Positions 54,928 to 63,338 of a DNA stretch of 64,000 nucleotides are shown here, piece after piece; position 1 is the first letter of the stretch; each line of letters begins with the position of its first letter. The translations under genes and the position numbers were made by a program. Origin of the DNA: Bradyrhizobium sp. KBS0727 (GTDB taxonomy: Bacteria > Pseudomonadota > Alphaproteobacteria > Rhizobiales > Xanthobacteraceae); NCBI RefSeq assembly GCF_005937885.2, contig NZ_CP042176.1, positions 868,001 to 932,000 on the forward strand. The letters are read 5' to 3'. The notes beneath the pieces are model-generated. The model did no database searches and was not told where the DNA came from. It worked only from the letters and a program-made list of their open reading frames with translations.

Positions 54928-56223
54928 ATGCCCGTTCGCCTCGACAGAAACAGCGCCGATTTCGACGCGCGGTTTACGGCATTTCTCGCCGCCAAGCGTG
55001 AAGTCTCCGCCGATGTCGAGCGGGCGACCCGTGCCATCGTCGACGACGTGGCGGCCCGCGGCGACGCCGCCTTGATCGAGGCGACGCGCAAATTCGACCG
55101 GCTCGAGATCGCGGCCGGAGCCTTGCGTGTGACCGCGGCCGAGATCGATGCCGCGGTGAAGGCTTGCGACACCGAAACCCTCGACGCGCTGAAATTCGCG
55201 CGCGACCGGATCGAGCTGTTCCACCGCCGCCAGTTGCCGAAGGACGAGCGCTTTACCGATGCGCTCGGGGTCGAGCTCGGCTGGCGCTGGAGTGCGATCG
55301 ACGCGGTCGGTCTCTATGTGCCCGGCGGCACCGCCGCCTATCCGTCCTCGGTGCTGATGAATGCGGTGCCGGCCAACGTGGCCGGGGTGCCGCGGGTGGT
55401 GATGGTGGTGCCGTCGCCCGACGGCAGGCTCAATCCGCTGGTGCTGGCGGCCGCTCACCTCGGCGGCGTGTCCGAAATCTACCGCGTTGGTGGCGCGCAG
55501 GCCGTCGCTGCTTTGGCCTATGGCACCGCGACCATCGCGCCGGTCGCGAAAATCGTCGGCCCCGGCAATGCCTATGTCGCCGCCGCCAAGCGGCAGGTGT
55601 TCGGCAAGGTCGGCATCGACATGATCGCCGGCCCCTCCGAAGTGCTCGTCATCGCCGACTACACCGGCAATGCCGGCTGGATCGCCGCCGACTTGCTGGC
55701 GCAGGCCGAGCATGATGCGAGCGCGCAGTCGATCCTGATCACGGACAGCGCGGGCCTTGCCGCCGATGTCGAACGCGCGGTGGAATCGCAACTGGCGACG
55801 CTGCCGCGCGCGGAAATCGCGCGCGCCTCGTGGAATGATTTCGGGGCCATTATTCTGGTGCAAAAGCTCGACGAGGCGGTCGAACTCGCGAACATGATCG
55901 CGGCCGAGCATCTGGAAATCATGACCGCGGATGCGGAAGCCCTGTCGGCCAAGGTCCGCAATGCCGGCGCGATCTTCCTCGGGCCGCATACGCCGGAGGC
56001 AATCGGCGATTACGTCGGCGGCTCCAACCACGTGCTGCCGACGGCGCGTTCGGCCCGGTTCTCGTCGGGGCTCGGCGTGCTAGACTTCATGAAGCGCACT
56101 TCGATTCTCAAATGCGGGCCGGAGGCGTTGCGCGCGCTGGGGCCTGCCGCGATGACCTTGGGGAAGGCCGAAGGTCTCGATGCTCATTCACGCTCCGTCG
56201 GATTGCGTCTCAATTTGTCATGA
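54928..56223 (+). CDS. hisD: Histidinol dehydrogenase
   Basis: 431-residue zinc enzyme for the last two steps of histidine synthesis. [18 protein letters not shown] is the NAD-binding signature; [18 protein letters not shown] and [14 protein letters not shown] follow. The zinc and catalytic residues lie in [12 protein letters not shown] and [10 protein letters not shown]. The ATG before PVRLDRNS is used. The stop overlaps the UPF0262 start by four bases. Other his genes are not in the window. Confidence 0.95.
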   Translation: MPVRLDRNSADFDARFTAFLAAKREVSADVERATRAIVDDVAARGDAALIEATRKFDRLEIAAGALRVTAAEIDAAVKACDTETLDALKFARDRIELFHRRQLPKDERFTDALGVELGWRWSAIDAVGLYVPGGTAAYPSSVLMNAVPANVAGVPRVVMVVPSPDGRLNPLVLAAAHLGGVSEIYRVGGAQAVAALAYGTATIAPVAKIVGPGNAYVAAAKRQVFGKVGIDMIAGPSEVLVIADYTGNAGWIAADLLAQAEHDASAQSILITDSAGLAADVERAVESQLATLPRAEIARASWNDFGAIILVQKLDEAVELANMIAAEHLEIMTADAEALSAKVRNAGAIFLGPHTPEAIGDYVGGSNHVLPTARSARFSSGLGVLDFMKRTSILKCGPEALRALGPAAMTLGKAEGLDAHSRSVGLRLNLS

Positions 56224-56723
56224 CCAGGCCGCCACCAGACGAGGACGCCCAGAACCGCATCGTTGCGGTGACGCTCGACGAGGAATCGATCGGGCGTTCC
56301 GGTCCCGATATCGAGCATGAGCGCGCGATCGCGATCTACGATTTGATCGAGCAGAACCTGTTCGCGCCGGAAGGCGCTATCGGCGGCCCGTTCACCTTGC
56401 ATCTCGCGATCACCGGCAACCGGCTGGCGTTCGACATCCGCCACGAGAACGGCTCGCCCGTGGTGGCGCATCTGTTGTCGCTGACGCCGTTCCGCCGGAT
56501 CGTGAAGGACTATTTCATGATCTGCGACAGCTACTACCAGGCGATCCGCACCGCGACCCCCGACAAAATCGAGGCGATCGACATGGGCCGCCGCGGCATC
56601 CACGACGAAGGCTCGCGCACGCTGCAGGAACGGCTGAAGGGCAAGGTGCGGGTCGATTTCGAAACCGCCAGGCGGCTGTTCACGCTGATCTGCGTTCTGC
56701 ACTGGAAGGGTCAGGACGCATGA
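56220..56723 (+). CDS. UPF0262 family protein
   Basis: 167 residues: [34 protein letters not shown] at the start and [21 protein letters not shown] near the C-terminus match UPF0262, a family limited to alphaproteobacteria and found next to hisD. Function unknown. Start fixed by the ATGA overlap with hisD. Confidence 0.92.
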   Translation: MTRPPPDEDAQNRIVAVTLDEESIGRSGPDIEHERAIAIYDLIEQNLFAPEGAIGGPFTLHLAITGNRLAFDIRHENGSPVVAHLLSLTPFRRIVKDYFMICDSYYQAIRTATPDKIEAIDMGRRGIHDEGSRTLQERLKGKVRVDFETARRLFTLICVLHWKGQDA

Positions 56724-56724
56724 C

Positions 56725-56800
56725 CCCGAAAAGTGCGAAGCGGTTTTCGGATCAGGTCATGCGTCAAAAAAAGAGCATGACGTTGGAGCGGATTTTCGAA
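56725..56800. repeat. Dispersed element, family D
   Basis: CCCCGAAAAGTGCGAAGCGG, TTTTCGGATCAGGTCATGCG and AAAAAAGAGCATGACGTTGG in succession. I recall this as a widely repeated intergenic sequence of Rhizobiales (memory, not searched). Inverted pairs CCGAAAA/TTTTCGG and CATGC/GCATG are visible. Confidence 0.55.
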
Positions 56801-56833
56801 AGGCTGACGCCCCAAACAAGAGCGGCGTGACGC

Positions 56834-57301
56834 ATGGTGGCGCTGTCGAGCGCACGCACTCCGCAAGCCGTGCTGTTCGCGTGCGGCTTCAACAGCGTGC
56901 GTTCGCCGATGGCCGAGAGCCTGCTGCGCCAGATGTTCCCCCACGCGCTCTATGTCAAATCCGCCGGCGTCAGGAAGGGCGAGCTGGATCCGTTCGCGGT
57001 CGCCGTGATGGCGGAGCTCGGGCAGGATATTTCCGGCCACAAGCCGATGACCTTCGCGGAGCTCGAGGACTGGGAGGGGCTCAATTTCGACCTCATCATC
57101 ACGTTGTCGCCGGAAGCCCACCACAAGGCGCTGGAGCTGACGCACACGCTGGCGGCCGATGTCGAATACTGGCCGACGCCGGACCCGACCACGATGGAAG
57201 GCAGCCGCGAGCAGAAGCTCGGGGCTTATCGCGAGGTTTGCGACGGGCTGATGATGCGGATCCGCCGCCGGTTTTCGAGGGTCGGCGTGGCCAACGAGTA
57301 G
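56834..57301 (+). CDS. Low-molecular-weight phosphatase family protein
   Basis: 155 residues. The P-loop CGFNSVRS (C-x5-R-S) near residue 17 and the general-acid Asp region WPTPDPTTMEGS match the LMW protein tyrosine phosphatase/ArsC fold. A stand-alone arsenate reductase is less likely because no ars genes are nearby, and the gene belongs to the conserved hisD-UPF0262 set. Target protein unknown. ATG at 56834. Confidence 0.9.
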   Translation: MVALSSARTPQAVLFACGFNSVRSPMAESLLRQMFPHALYVKSAGVRKGELDPFAVAVMAELGQDISGHKPMTFAELEDWEGLNFDLIITLSPEAHHKALELTHTLAADVEYWPTPDPTTMEGSREQKLGAYREVCDGLMMRIRRRFSRVGVANE

Positions 57302-57382
57302 GACGCCCTTTCCGTCGTCCATACGCCGCGGCGGAGCGATTTGAGCGGTGCCAGCCGCCAGATTTCATTTGAATGACACAGG

Positions 57383-57416
57383 CCTGTGGTTATGGGCCCC
57401 TGCGTCCGCAGGGGCG
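57383..57416. repeat. Hairpin element, family B (copy 2, inverted)
   Basis: The complement reads CGCCCCTGCGGACGCAGGGG followed by CCCATAACCACAGG. It differs from the copy at 12088 by three bases, two of which form a compensating pair in the stem (T-A to C-G). Confidence 0.7.
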
Positions 57417-57528
57417 ACGAAGAATCGAAGCCGCATCAATCACTTGTTCCCTAGTTGTGGAATGCAGCCCCTTCCGATAGGTTCCGCGCGCGTTCGCCCC
57501 CGAATCCTTCTCGCCTGACGAATCCCGC

Positions 57529-58152
57529 ATGCTTGGCCGTCCCAAATTCGTTCTCGCTTCCGGTTCGCCGCGACGGCTGAGCCTGCTCAACCAGGCCGGC
57601 ATCGAGCCCGACGCGCTGCGTCCCGCCGACGTCGATGAAACCCCGAAGCGGGGCGAACTGCCGCGCGCCTGCGCCAATCGCCTGGCGCGCGCCAAGGCGG
57701 ACGCCGCGCTGAAATCGGTTCAGCTCGACGACGAGCTGCGCGGCTCGTTCATTCTCGCGGCCGACACCGTGGTCGCGGTCGGTCGCCGCATCCTGCCCAA
57801 GGCCAACCTGGTCGACGAGGCCTCGCAGTGCCTGCGGCTGTTGTCCGGGCGCAACCACAGAGTCTACACGGCGGTGTGCCTGGTGACGCCGAAGGAGGCG
57901 TTTCGCCAGCGCCTGATCGAGACCCGCGTGCGCTTCAAGCGCCTGAGCGAGGACGACATCCAGGCCTATATCGGCTCCGGCGAATGGCGCGGCAAAGCCG
58001 GCGGTTATGCGGTGCAGGGCATCGCCGGATCGTTCGTGGTCAAGATGGTCGGCTCCTACAGCAACATCGTCGGCCTGCCGCTCTACGAAACGGTCACGCT
58101 GCTCGGCGGCGAGGGGTTCCCGATCCGCTTCGGTTGGTTGAATGCCAGCTAA
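57529..58152 (+). CDS. maf: Maf family nucleoside triphosphate pyrophosphatase
   Basis: 207 residues. [19 protein letters not shown] is the Maf substrate-binding loop; [18 protein letters not shown] contains the conserved Asp, and [20 protein letters not shown] and [14 protein letters not shown] complete the set. Maf proteins hydrolyse non-canonical or canonical NTPs and affect septation. It overlaps yacG by 11 bases. The infA gene that often precedes maf in other Rhizobiales is not present in the 227-base gap. Confidence 0.95.
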   Translation: MLGRPKFVLASGSPRRLSLLNQAGIEPDALRPADVDETPKRGELPRACANRLARAKADAALKSVQLDDELRGSFILAADTVVAVGRRILPKANLVDEASQCLRLLSGRNHRVYTAVCLVTPKEAFRQRLIETRVRFKRLSEDDIQAYIGSGEWRGKAGGYAVQGIAGSFVVKMVGSYSNIVGLPLYETVTLLGGEGFPIRFGWLNAS

Positions 58153-58345
58153 GCCTCCGAGCGCGGCGGGTTCGGCCGGCGATTCGACGCCGTCGGCCAA
58201 GCGCTGCCCGGAATGCGGCAAGCCCGCGAATCCTGCCACCCTGCCGTTTTGTTCCCCGCGCTGCCGCGACGTCGATCTGAACCGCTGGCTCTCCGGCTCC
58301 TATGTCATCCCCGGCAAGGAGACCGACCCGGAAGACGCCGAATAA
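58142..58345 (+). CDS. yacG: DNA gyrase inhibitor YacG
   Basis: 67-residue zinc protein: [37 protein letters not shown], with four Cys ligands (C-x2-C and C-x3-C). YacG binds GyrB and blocks its DNA binding. Overlaps the end of maf, implying coupling. Confidence 0.94.
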   Translation: MPAKPPSAAGSAGDSTPSAKRCPECGKPANPATLPFCSPRCRDVDLNRWLSGSYVIPGKETDPEDAE

Positions 58346-58480
58346 TCGTGTTTTGCCAATAATTTGGGGGCGGATGCGAAGCCGGGCCGCGCCTAGCGAA
58401 GCCAACGGCGAAGCTGGGTGGACACGGCCGCCTCACCCCACTATAAACCGCCCGCTCGCACGGTCTTTGACCCCGAGTAT

Positions 58481-58556
58481 GCCCAGGTAGCTCAGTTGGT
58501 AGAGCATGCGACTGAAAATCGCAGTGTCGGTGGTTCGATCCCGCCCCTGGGCACCA
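58481..58556 (+). tRNA. tRNA-Phe (anticodon GAA)
   Basis: 76 bases with encoded CCA. Acceptor GCCCAGG pairs with CCTGGGC; D arm TAGCTCAGTTGGTAGAGCA; anticodon arm TGCGA-CTGAAAA-TCGCA with GAA; variable loop GTGTC; T arm GGTGGTTCGATCCCGCC. Its T-arm and 3' end recur downstream, marking it as an integration target. Confidence 0.97.
58541..58552. repeat. Candidate attachment core in tRNA-Phe 3' end
   Basis: CCGCCCCTGGGC in the tRNA T-arm and acceptor is repeated exactly at 59492-59503, 951 bases downstream. An integrated element between two such cores is inferred. Confidence 0.5.
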
Positions 58557-58572
58557 TGACTTCTACCCACCA

Positions 58573-58727
58573 AGTGTCGGTGGTTCGATTCCCGGTCTCA
58601 CGCCAGATGAAGCGTTATGGAACACGGTGATGAGTCATGAACGACTCTCACATGGGTAGGAATCTGGGTAGCGACGAAAATCGAACCTGACGCCCTACCC
58701 AGCCAATTTGTCCGTGGTTCGATTCCC
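58573..58727. repeat. tRNA-Phe T-arm fragments
   Basis: AGTGTCGGTGGTTCGAT from the tRNA (58523-58539) is repeated exactly at 58573-58589. A third copy, GTCCGTGGTTCGATTCCC (58710-58727), matches the second copy in 17 of 18 positions. These are pieces left by past integration or recombination at the tRNA. Confidence 0.75.
58654..58702. repeat. Paired TGGGTAG sites near the tRNA
   Basis: ATGGGTAGGAATCTGGGTAG contains two direct TGGGTAG sites, and CTACCCAG follows in inverted orientation near 58695-58702. A similar pair, TTGGGTAGAAGCTTGGGTAG, lies at 59411-59430. They could be integrase arm sites; this is inference. Confidence 0.45.
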
Positions 58728-58755
58728 ACTAAACGACGCTGACGCCAGTTGGTCA

Positions 58756-59244
58756 TCATGACATCGCTGGTCGGCACTTATATTCCCAAAAACCGCGCTT
58801 CCCAATCGACAAGAGAATGCCGTCGCGCACAATCACTCGCCCATCACTTACCTTGGACGACAATGCACGAATTCGCATCTCCTTGGTCTTAGCGTCGATC
58901 TCCTTCATCCACACAACATCCGTGATCAGATTATTGAATTTTCCTAAAGCCGGATCGGCGTTGCGGACGATGAGTCTTATCGTTGAAGGAGACGTAATCT
59001 GTGCGTCGTCTACAAAGGTGACGGCAATTGGGTATCCTGCGCCGAAATCAAGCTCGCGCTTTGCCCGTCCGTCATCGTCTTTGACGTAAATTTCGCGAAA
59101 GTTTCTCTGCGTTGGGGGCTGGTCGCACGTGGTGCTCCAAACGCCAACCAAGCCAAAGCGCTCTAATACATTCCAAGTGGCCTCAGCAGAGAATGCTGAA
59201 CACGGCATCAGAAGGAAAAAAATGAGTGCTGCTGCCTTGATCAT
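58756..59244 (-). CDS. Exported protein of unknown function in tRNA-Phe element
   Basis: 162 residues with signal peptide MIKAAALIFFLLMPCSAFSA. The mature part has WNVLERFGLVGVWSTTCDQPP at its start and ends GKRGFWEYKCRPAMS, so two Cys may pair. The predicted fold is beta-rich. Base composition is visibly lower in GC than its neighbours (many AAT, ATT, TTT codons), which suits horizontal origin. It is the only gene between the two tRNA-derived 12-bp repeats. No family assigned. Confidence 0.7.
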   Translation of the reverse strand: MIKAAALIFFLLMPCSAFSAEATWNVLERFGLVGVWSTTCDQPPTQRNFREIYVKDDDGRAKRELDFGAGYPIAVTFVDDAQITSPSTIRLIVRNADPALGKFNNLITDVVWMKEIDAKTKEMRIRALSSKVSDGRVIVRDGILLSIGKRGFWEYKCRPAMS

Positions 59245-59634
59245 GTCACGCTACAAGGGCGATCCGCCAACAAATTCACTGGGGCCTCCTGGCGCGAGCC
59301 GCCAAGTCCCCGCCAATCTAGGAACGGCGAGCGCTGCAACGACTGCGAGCGCAGGGCGAGTTTCCATCTCTTCATGATGTATCATAGCGCACTTTTGCAG
59401 CCCACAGTTGCTTGGGTAGAAGCTTGGGTAGGCAATTTTTGTTCGCATAAATTGTGAAGTTTTGTCAGTTGCTTAGGAGATCAGCTATAGTCCGCCCCTG
59501 GGCGTCATTCCGCCACCACTCAGGATAAAGTTTGCGATCGGCGCGTCTGTGCCGATGCAACCGATACCAAGCGGCTTGGTCCAACTGGCAACGTCTCCAT
59601 CTCCATCCCATGCGATCGTAAGAGTCCCTCGATC
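59245..59634. other. Gene-free junction region upstream of the SNF2 gene
   Basis: 390 bases with low-GC patches. It holds the TGGGTAG pair (59411-59430) and the 12-bp tRNA-Phe 3' end copy (59492-59503). A minus-strand open stretch over 59485-59640 ends in residues like GIGCIGTDAPIANFILSGGG and may be the tail of a broken gene, but I cannot identify it. Confidence 0.45.
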
Positions 59635-62325
59635 ATGATGCTGGCGCCGGTTCTCACTCCACACGGGTCGCTGATCCTGAGGCAGGCGGACGAAGCGCTT
59701 GCGGCCCCGTCTAATCCTCGGCTGGAGCAAGCGTTCTCGCGCGGGCCGGGGCATGGATTGTTGTACCTGGGCGCCGACGAAGTCGGGACGGCTCTGCCTC
59801 CGGTGCTGTCATACTGGCGGGAGTTTGCGGTTCACTACGTGACCGCGCTCTGCGCCCTTCCTGATATCGCAGAGGGCGGCACCAAGCCGCCTGTACCGGT
59901 CCCAACAGACGGTGAGTTTGACAAGATAGCCGCGGCCGTTCCGCCTATGACAGGCGCGGAATACCTGACGGCGGTTGTCTTGGCCGATCTATGGCGAGAT
60001 ATGGACGCCGCCTTCGATGCCGAACTGGCTGATGCCAAGCTCTCAGTACAGGCGTTCCTCAAAGGCCGGCATCCGGCCTGGAATCTCGTCGGGCGCGTGC
60101 ACTTCAACCTTGCCGAGAACAGGAAGGATGAGGTCACGCCGTTCGCATTCCTGGCAACCTATACCACGCGGCTATCGGCTCAGGCCAAAGCCCTGCATGT
60201 ACCGCTGGGTAGAGCCTTGCAGGAATATGCCGGCGCGAAGAATCGCGAGCGACTGCTGTCGCTGCTGCTGCCGGTCCAGCGAGCCGCCGAGCATTGCACA
60301 TGGTTGAAGGCCATGGTCGACGCGGGCGAGATCTTTCATCCGCTGCGCTGGAGCCCACTCCAAGCCCTGCAATTCCTCAACGACGTGCCCGCGCTCGAAA
60401 GCGCCGGCATAGCCGTGCGCATGCCGGCGAATTGGGCGATGAACCGCCCTCCGCGTCCGCAGGTGCGGGCGACGGTCGGGGGACGCGCGCCGTCACAGGT
60501 GGGAATGGATGCGCTGCTCGACTTCCAGATGGACGTGACGCTCGACGGCGAAAAGCTTTCGGCGGCTGAAATCAAGCGGCTTCTGGCGCATTCGGACGGG
60601 TTGGTCCTGATCCGTGGCAAGTGGGTTCAGGTTGACCATGAACGTCTGCGCCGGACACTCGATAAATTTGAAGCGATCCAACGTCATGCCGCCACCGATG
60701 GTTTGTCGTTCGGCGAGGCGATGCGCATGCTGGCTGGGGCAGGCATCGCCGGGAACGGCTCCGGGGAACTCGCGGATGTCGAGTGGAGCCAGACCGTAGC
60801 CGGTCCGTGGCTGGCGGAGACGTTGGCTGCCCTGCGCCGCCCCGATGGGCTCGCGCGGGTCGATCCCAGTAGGTTCCTTCAGGGCAAGTTGCGGCCGTAT
60901 CAATTGGCGGGTGTGCAATGGCTTTATTTGCTCACCCAACTCAGACTCGGGGCCTGCCTTGCCGACGACATGGGGCTCGGCAAGACCATCCAGGTCTTGT
61001 CGCTGCTGCTGGTCTTGAAGCATGACGGGGCACACGAGCGGAAGCCATGCCTGCTGGTGGCCCCGGCATCGCTGCTCGCCAATTGGGCGTCCGAGATCGC
61101 TCGATTTGCGCCGAGCCTCAAAACGGCCGTGGCCCATCCATCGGCCGCGCCGGCGGAGATGCTCGGCGCAGACGAGGGTAATCTAGCAGATGTGGATTTG
61201 GTCATCACGAGCTATGGTTTTCTGGCGCGCTCGCCCTGGCTGGACACCGCGTCGTGGCGATTGGTGGTGCTTGACGAAGCGCAAGCCATCAAGAACCCGG
61301 CTGCCAAACAGACCAAAACGGTCAAGCGACTTCGCGCAGATACCCGTATCGCGCTGACGGGAACGCCCATCGAGAACCGGCTCAATGACCTGTGGTCGAT
61401 TTTCGACTTCATCAATCCCGGGCTGCTGGGATCGCCGAAGCAGTTTTCGTCCTTCGTCAAAGGTCTCGCCGATCGACCGCACAGCCCCTATGAACCGCTG
61501 CGCGACCTGGTGCGCCCCTACATCCTGCGGCGCCTGAAGACAGACAAGAGTATCATTGCCGACTTGCCTGACAAGACGGAAATGAAAGCCTTCTGTTCCT
61601 TGAGCCGAAAACAGGCCGCGCTCTACCAGCAAGCGGTTGAAGAATTGGCACGCCAGCTCGACGACGTCGATGGAATGCAGCGGAAAGGCGTGGTTCTCGC
61701 CTTTCTCATGCGGCTTAAGCAGATCTGCAACCATCCCTCGCAGTGGCTCGGCGACGGCGCATGGGCCGAGGAGGACAGCGGCAAGCTCGCGCGTCTGCGC
61801 GACATCCTGGAGGTGATCGCGGCACGGCAGGAGAAGGTTTTGATCTTCACCCAGTTCAAGGAGACAACGGCACCACTCGCGGCGTTCGCCGGCTCCGTGT
61901 TCGGGCGGGCCGGCCTGGTCCTGCACGGCGAGACCGAGATCAAGAAGCGCAAGGAACGGGTGAGCCAGTTCCAGGCGGATGAAAATATTCCGTTCTTCGT
62001 GCTCTCTCTCAAGGCTGGCGGCACGGGGCTCAATCTTACCGCGGCCTCGCATGTCATCCATTTCGACCGGTGGTGGAATCCGGCGGTGGAAAATCAGGCT
62101 ACCGACAGAGCGTTCCGAATCGGGCAAACTAGGAATGTTCTCGTCCACAAGTTCGTTTGCCGCGGCACCGTAGAGGACAAGATCGACCGGCTGATCGAGT
62201 CGAAGCAGCAACTTGCCGGGGATTTGCTTGGCGGCGGATCTGAAATGATGCTGACCGAGATGAAGGATGAGGACCTGCTGAAGCTCGTGGCTCTCGATTT
62301 GAGCACCGCGACGAAGGAAGGGTGA
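59635..62325 (+). CDS. SNF2-family helicase-like ATPase with DUF3670-like region
   Basis: 896 residues. About 1-400 are a bacterial-specific N-terminal region; VGMDALLDFQMDVTLDGEKLS to RGKWVQVD (about 285-335) matches my memory of DUF3670. The ATPase core follows: YQLAGVQWLYLL, Walker A DDMGLGKTIQ near 443, DEAQ box in VLDEAQAIKNP near 547, LTGTPIENRL, then the second RecA lobe with LFFVLSLKAGGTGLNL-like SLKAGGTGLNLTAASHVI and motif VI QATDRAFRIGQT near 823. Such enzymes track DNA and remodel bound proteins. The next gene, a SWIM protein, starts 4 bases later. Target unknown. Confidence 0.93.
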   Translation: MMLAPVLTPHGSLILRQADEALAAPSNPRLEQAFSRGPGHGLLYLGADEVGTALPPVLSYWREFAVHYVTALCALPDIAEGGTKPPVPVPTDGEFDKIAAAVPPMTGAEYLTAVVLADLWRDMDAAFDAELADAKLSVQAFLKGRHPAWNLVGRVHFNLAENRKDEVTPFAFLATYTTRLSAQAKALHVPLGRALQEYAGAKNRERLLSLLLPVQRAAEHCTWLKAMVDAGEIFHPLRWSPLQALQFLNDVPALESAGIAVRMPANWAMNRPPRPQVRATVGGRAPSQVGMDALLDFQMDVTLDGEKLSAAEIKRLLAHSDGLVLIRGKWVQVDHERLRRTLDKFEAIQRHAATDGLSFGEAMRMLAGAGIAGNGSGELADVEWSQTVAGPWLAETLAALRRPDGLARVDPSRFLQGKLRPYQLAGVQWLYLLTQLRLGACLADDMGLGKTIQVLSLLLVLKHDGAHERKPCLLVAPASLLANWASEIARFAPSLKTAVAHPSAAPAEMLGADEGNLADVDLVITSYGFLARSPWLDTASWRLVVLDEAQAIKNPAAKQTKTVKRLRADTRIALTGTPIENRLNDLWSIFDFINPGLLGSPKQFSSFVKGLADRPHSPYEPLRDLVRPYILRRLKTDKSIIADLPDKTEMKAFCSLSRKQAALYQQAVEELARQLDDVDGMQRKGVVLAFLMRLKQICNHPSQWLGDGAWAEEDSGKLARLRDILEVIAARQEKVLIFTQFKETTAPLAAFAGSVFGRAGLVLHGETEIKKRKERVSQFQADENIPFFVLSLKAGGTGLNLTAASHVIHFDRWWNPAVENQATDRAFRIGQTRNVLVHKFVCRGTVEDKIDRLIESKQQLAGDLLGGGSEMMLTEMKDEDLLKLVALDLSTATKEG

Positions 62326-62328
62326 GGG

Positions 62329-63249
62329 ATGAGCTATTTTGAATGGCGCCCTTATGTGCCGGTGGCCGAGAAACGGCGGCAGGCGCAGCGCAAGCTGGCA
62401 AAGCTCAAGAAGCGAGGGCAATCCGTCGCTCCCGTGACGATCGAGGGCCGCACGATTGCCAAGAGTTTCTGGGGCAAGTCCTGGTGCACCAACCTCGAGT
62501 GCTATAGCGACTTCGAGACTCGGATGCCGCGCGGCCGAACCTGTGTCCGCAACGGCTCTGTCCTTGACCTGCAAATCGCCAAGGGCGAGGTCGCAGCGAT
62601 GGTCGCAGGTTCTTCGCTCTACAAGGTCAAGATCACCGTTGCGCCGGTCACAGCCGCGCGCTGGAAGGCCATCTGCCGGGATTGCGCAGGAGAGATCAAC
62701 TCCGTAGTTGAACTCCTTCAAGGCCGCCTGGCCAAAGGCGTCATGGACCGCGTCTGCCGGCTGGGCGACGGCCTTTTCCCATCGCCCGAGGAAATCAAGC
62801 TGTCTTGCAGCTGTCCCGACTGGGCCGATATGTGCAAGCACGTTGCGGCGACGCTCTATGGCGTTGGCGCCAGGCTCGACGAAAGGCCTCAACTTCTCTT
62901 CGAACTGCGCGGCGTCGACGAACATGAATTGCTTGCCAATGCCGGGCAAGATCTTGCGCTAACACGAGCAGCGCCCGGCGCGGCGAAAATACTCGATAAC
63001 AGCGATGTCGCAGCGCTGTTCGGGTTGGAAATGGCCGAACCCGCTGTTCCTGATGCTGCCGTTCCCACCGCCCCAAAACGGCATCCGCGTTCGGGCACGT
63101 CGAGAGCAAGCAAGACGCAGGTCGTGAAAAAGGCTGCCGTGAAAAAGAAAAGTAACCCACCCCGTGCAACGCGGACCAAGTCGGGGGACAAAATGGCAAG
63201 TCCAGCCGGCGCCACGAAGGGAGGCGCGCGACCTCGGCATTTTGCCTAA
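62329..63249 (+). CDS. SWIM zinc-finger protein
   Basis: 306 residues. The N-terminal half has YFEWRPYVPVAEKRRQAQRK and SFWGKSWCTNLECYSDFETR, features of bacterial SWIM proteins paired with SNF2 helicases (compare Bacillus YwqB next to YwqA). The SWIM motif CSCPDWADMCKHVAATLY (C-x-C-x-n-C-x-H) is at about 162-179. A Lys/Arg/Ser-rich C-terminal tail (about 245-306) should bind nucleic acid. It likely acts with the upstream helicase; spacing is 4 bases. Confidence 0.92.
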   Translation: MSYFEWRPYVPVAEKRRQAQRKLAKLKKRGQSVAPVTIEGRTIAKSFWGKSWCTNLECYSDFETRMPRGRTCVRNGSVLDLQIAKGEVAAMVAGSSLYKVKITVAPVTAARWKAICRDCAGEINSVVELLQGRLAKGVMDRVCRLGDGLFPSPEEIKLSCSCPDWADMCKHVAATLYGVGARLDERPQLLFELRGVDEHELLANAGQDLALTRAAPGAAKILDNSDVAALFGLEMAEPAVPDAAVPTAPKRHPRSGTSRASKTQVVKKAAVKKKSNPPRATRTKSGDKMASPAGATKGGARPRHFA

Positions 63250-63338
63250 CGTATCCCGTCGACTTGCAGCACTACAAGGGACCCGCTGTCCCAGGGCAAT
63301 ATCTGCCCTGCCAGCACCGCAACGAGGTTCGTGGAGCG

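Noticed and set aside
54343..56031. Minus-strand open frame opposite hisD
   Set aside because: Shadow frame; hisD motifs are complete on the plus strand.
56834..57301. Naming the LMW phosphatase an arsenate reductase
   Set aside because: The P-loop fits both, but no ars genes are nearby and the gene is part of a conserved housekeeping run; the broader name is safer.
61183..62949. Minus-strand open frame of 588 codons over the SNF2 and SWIM genes
   Set aside because: Shadow frame crossing two genes with full motif sets.
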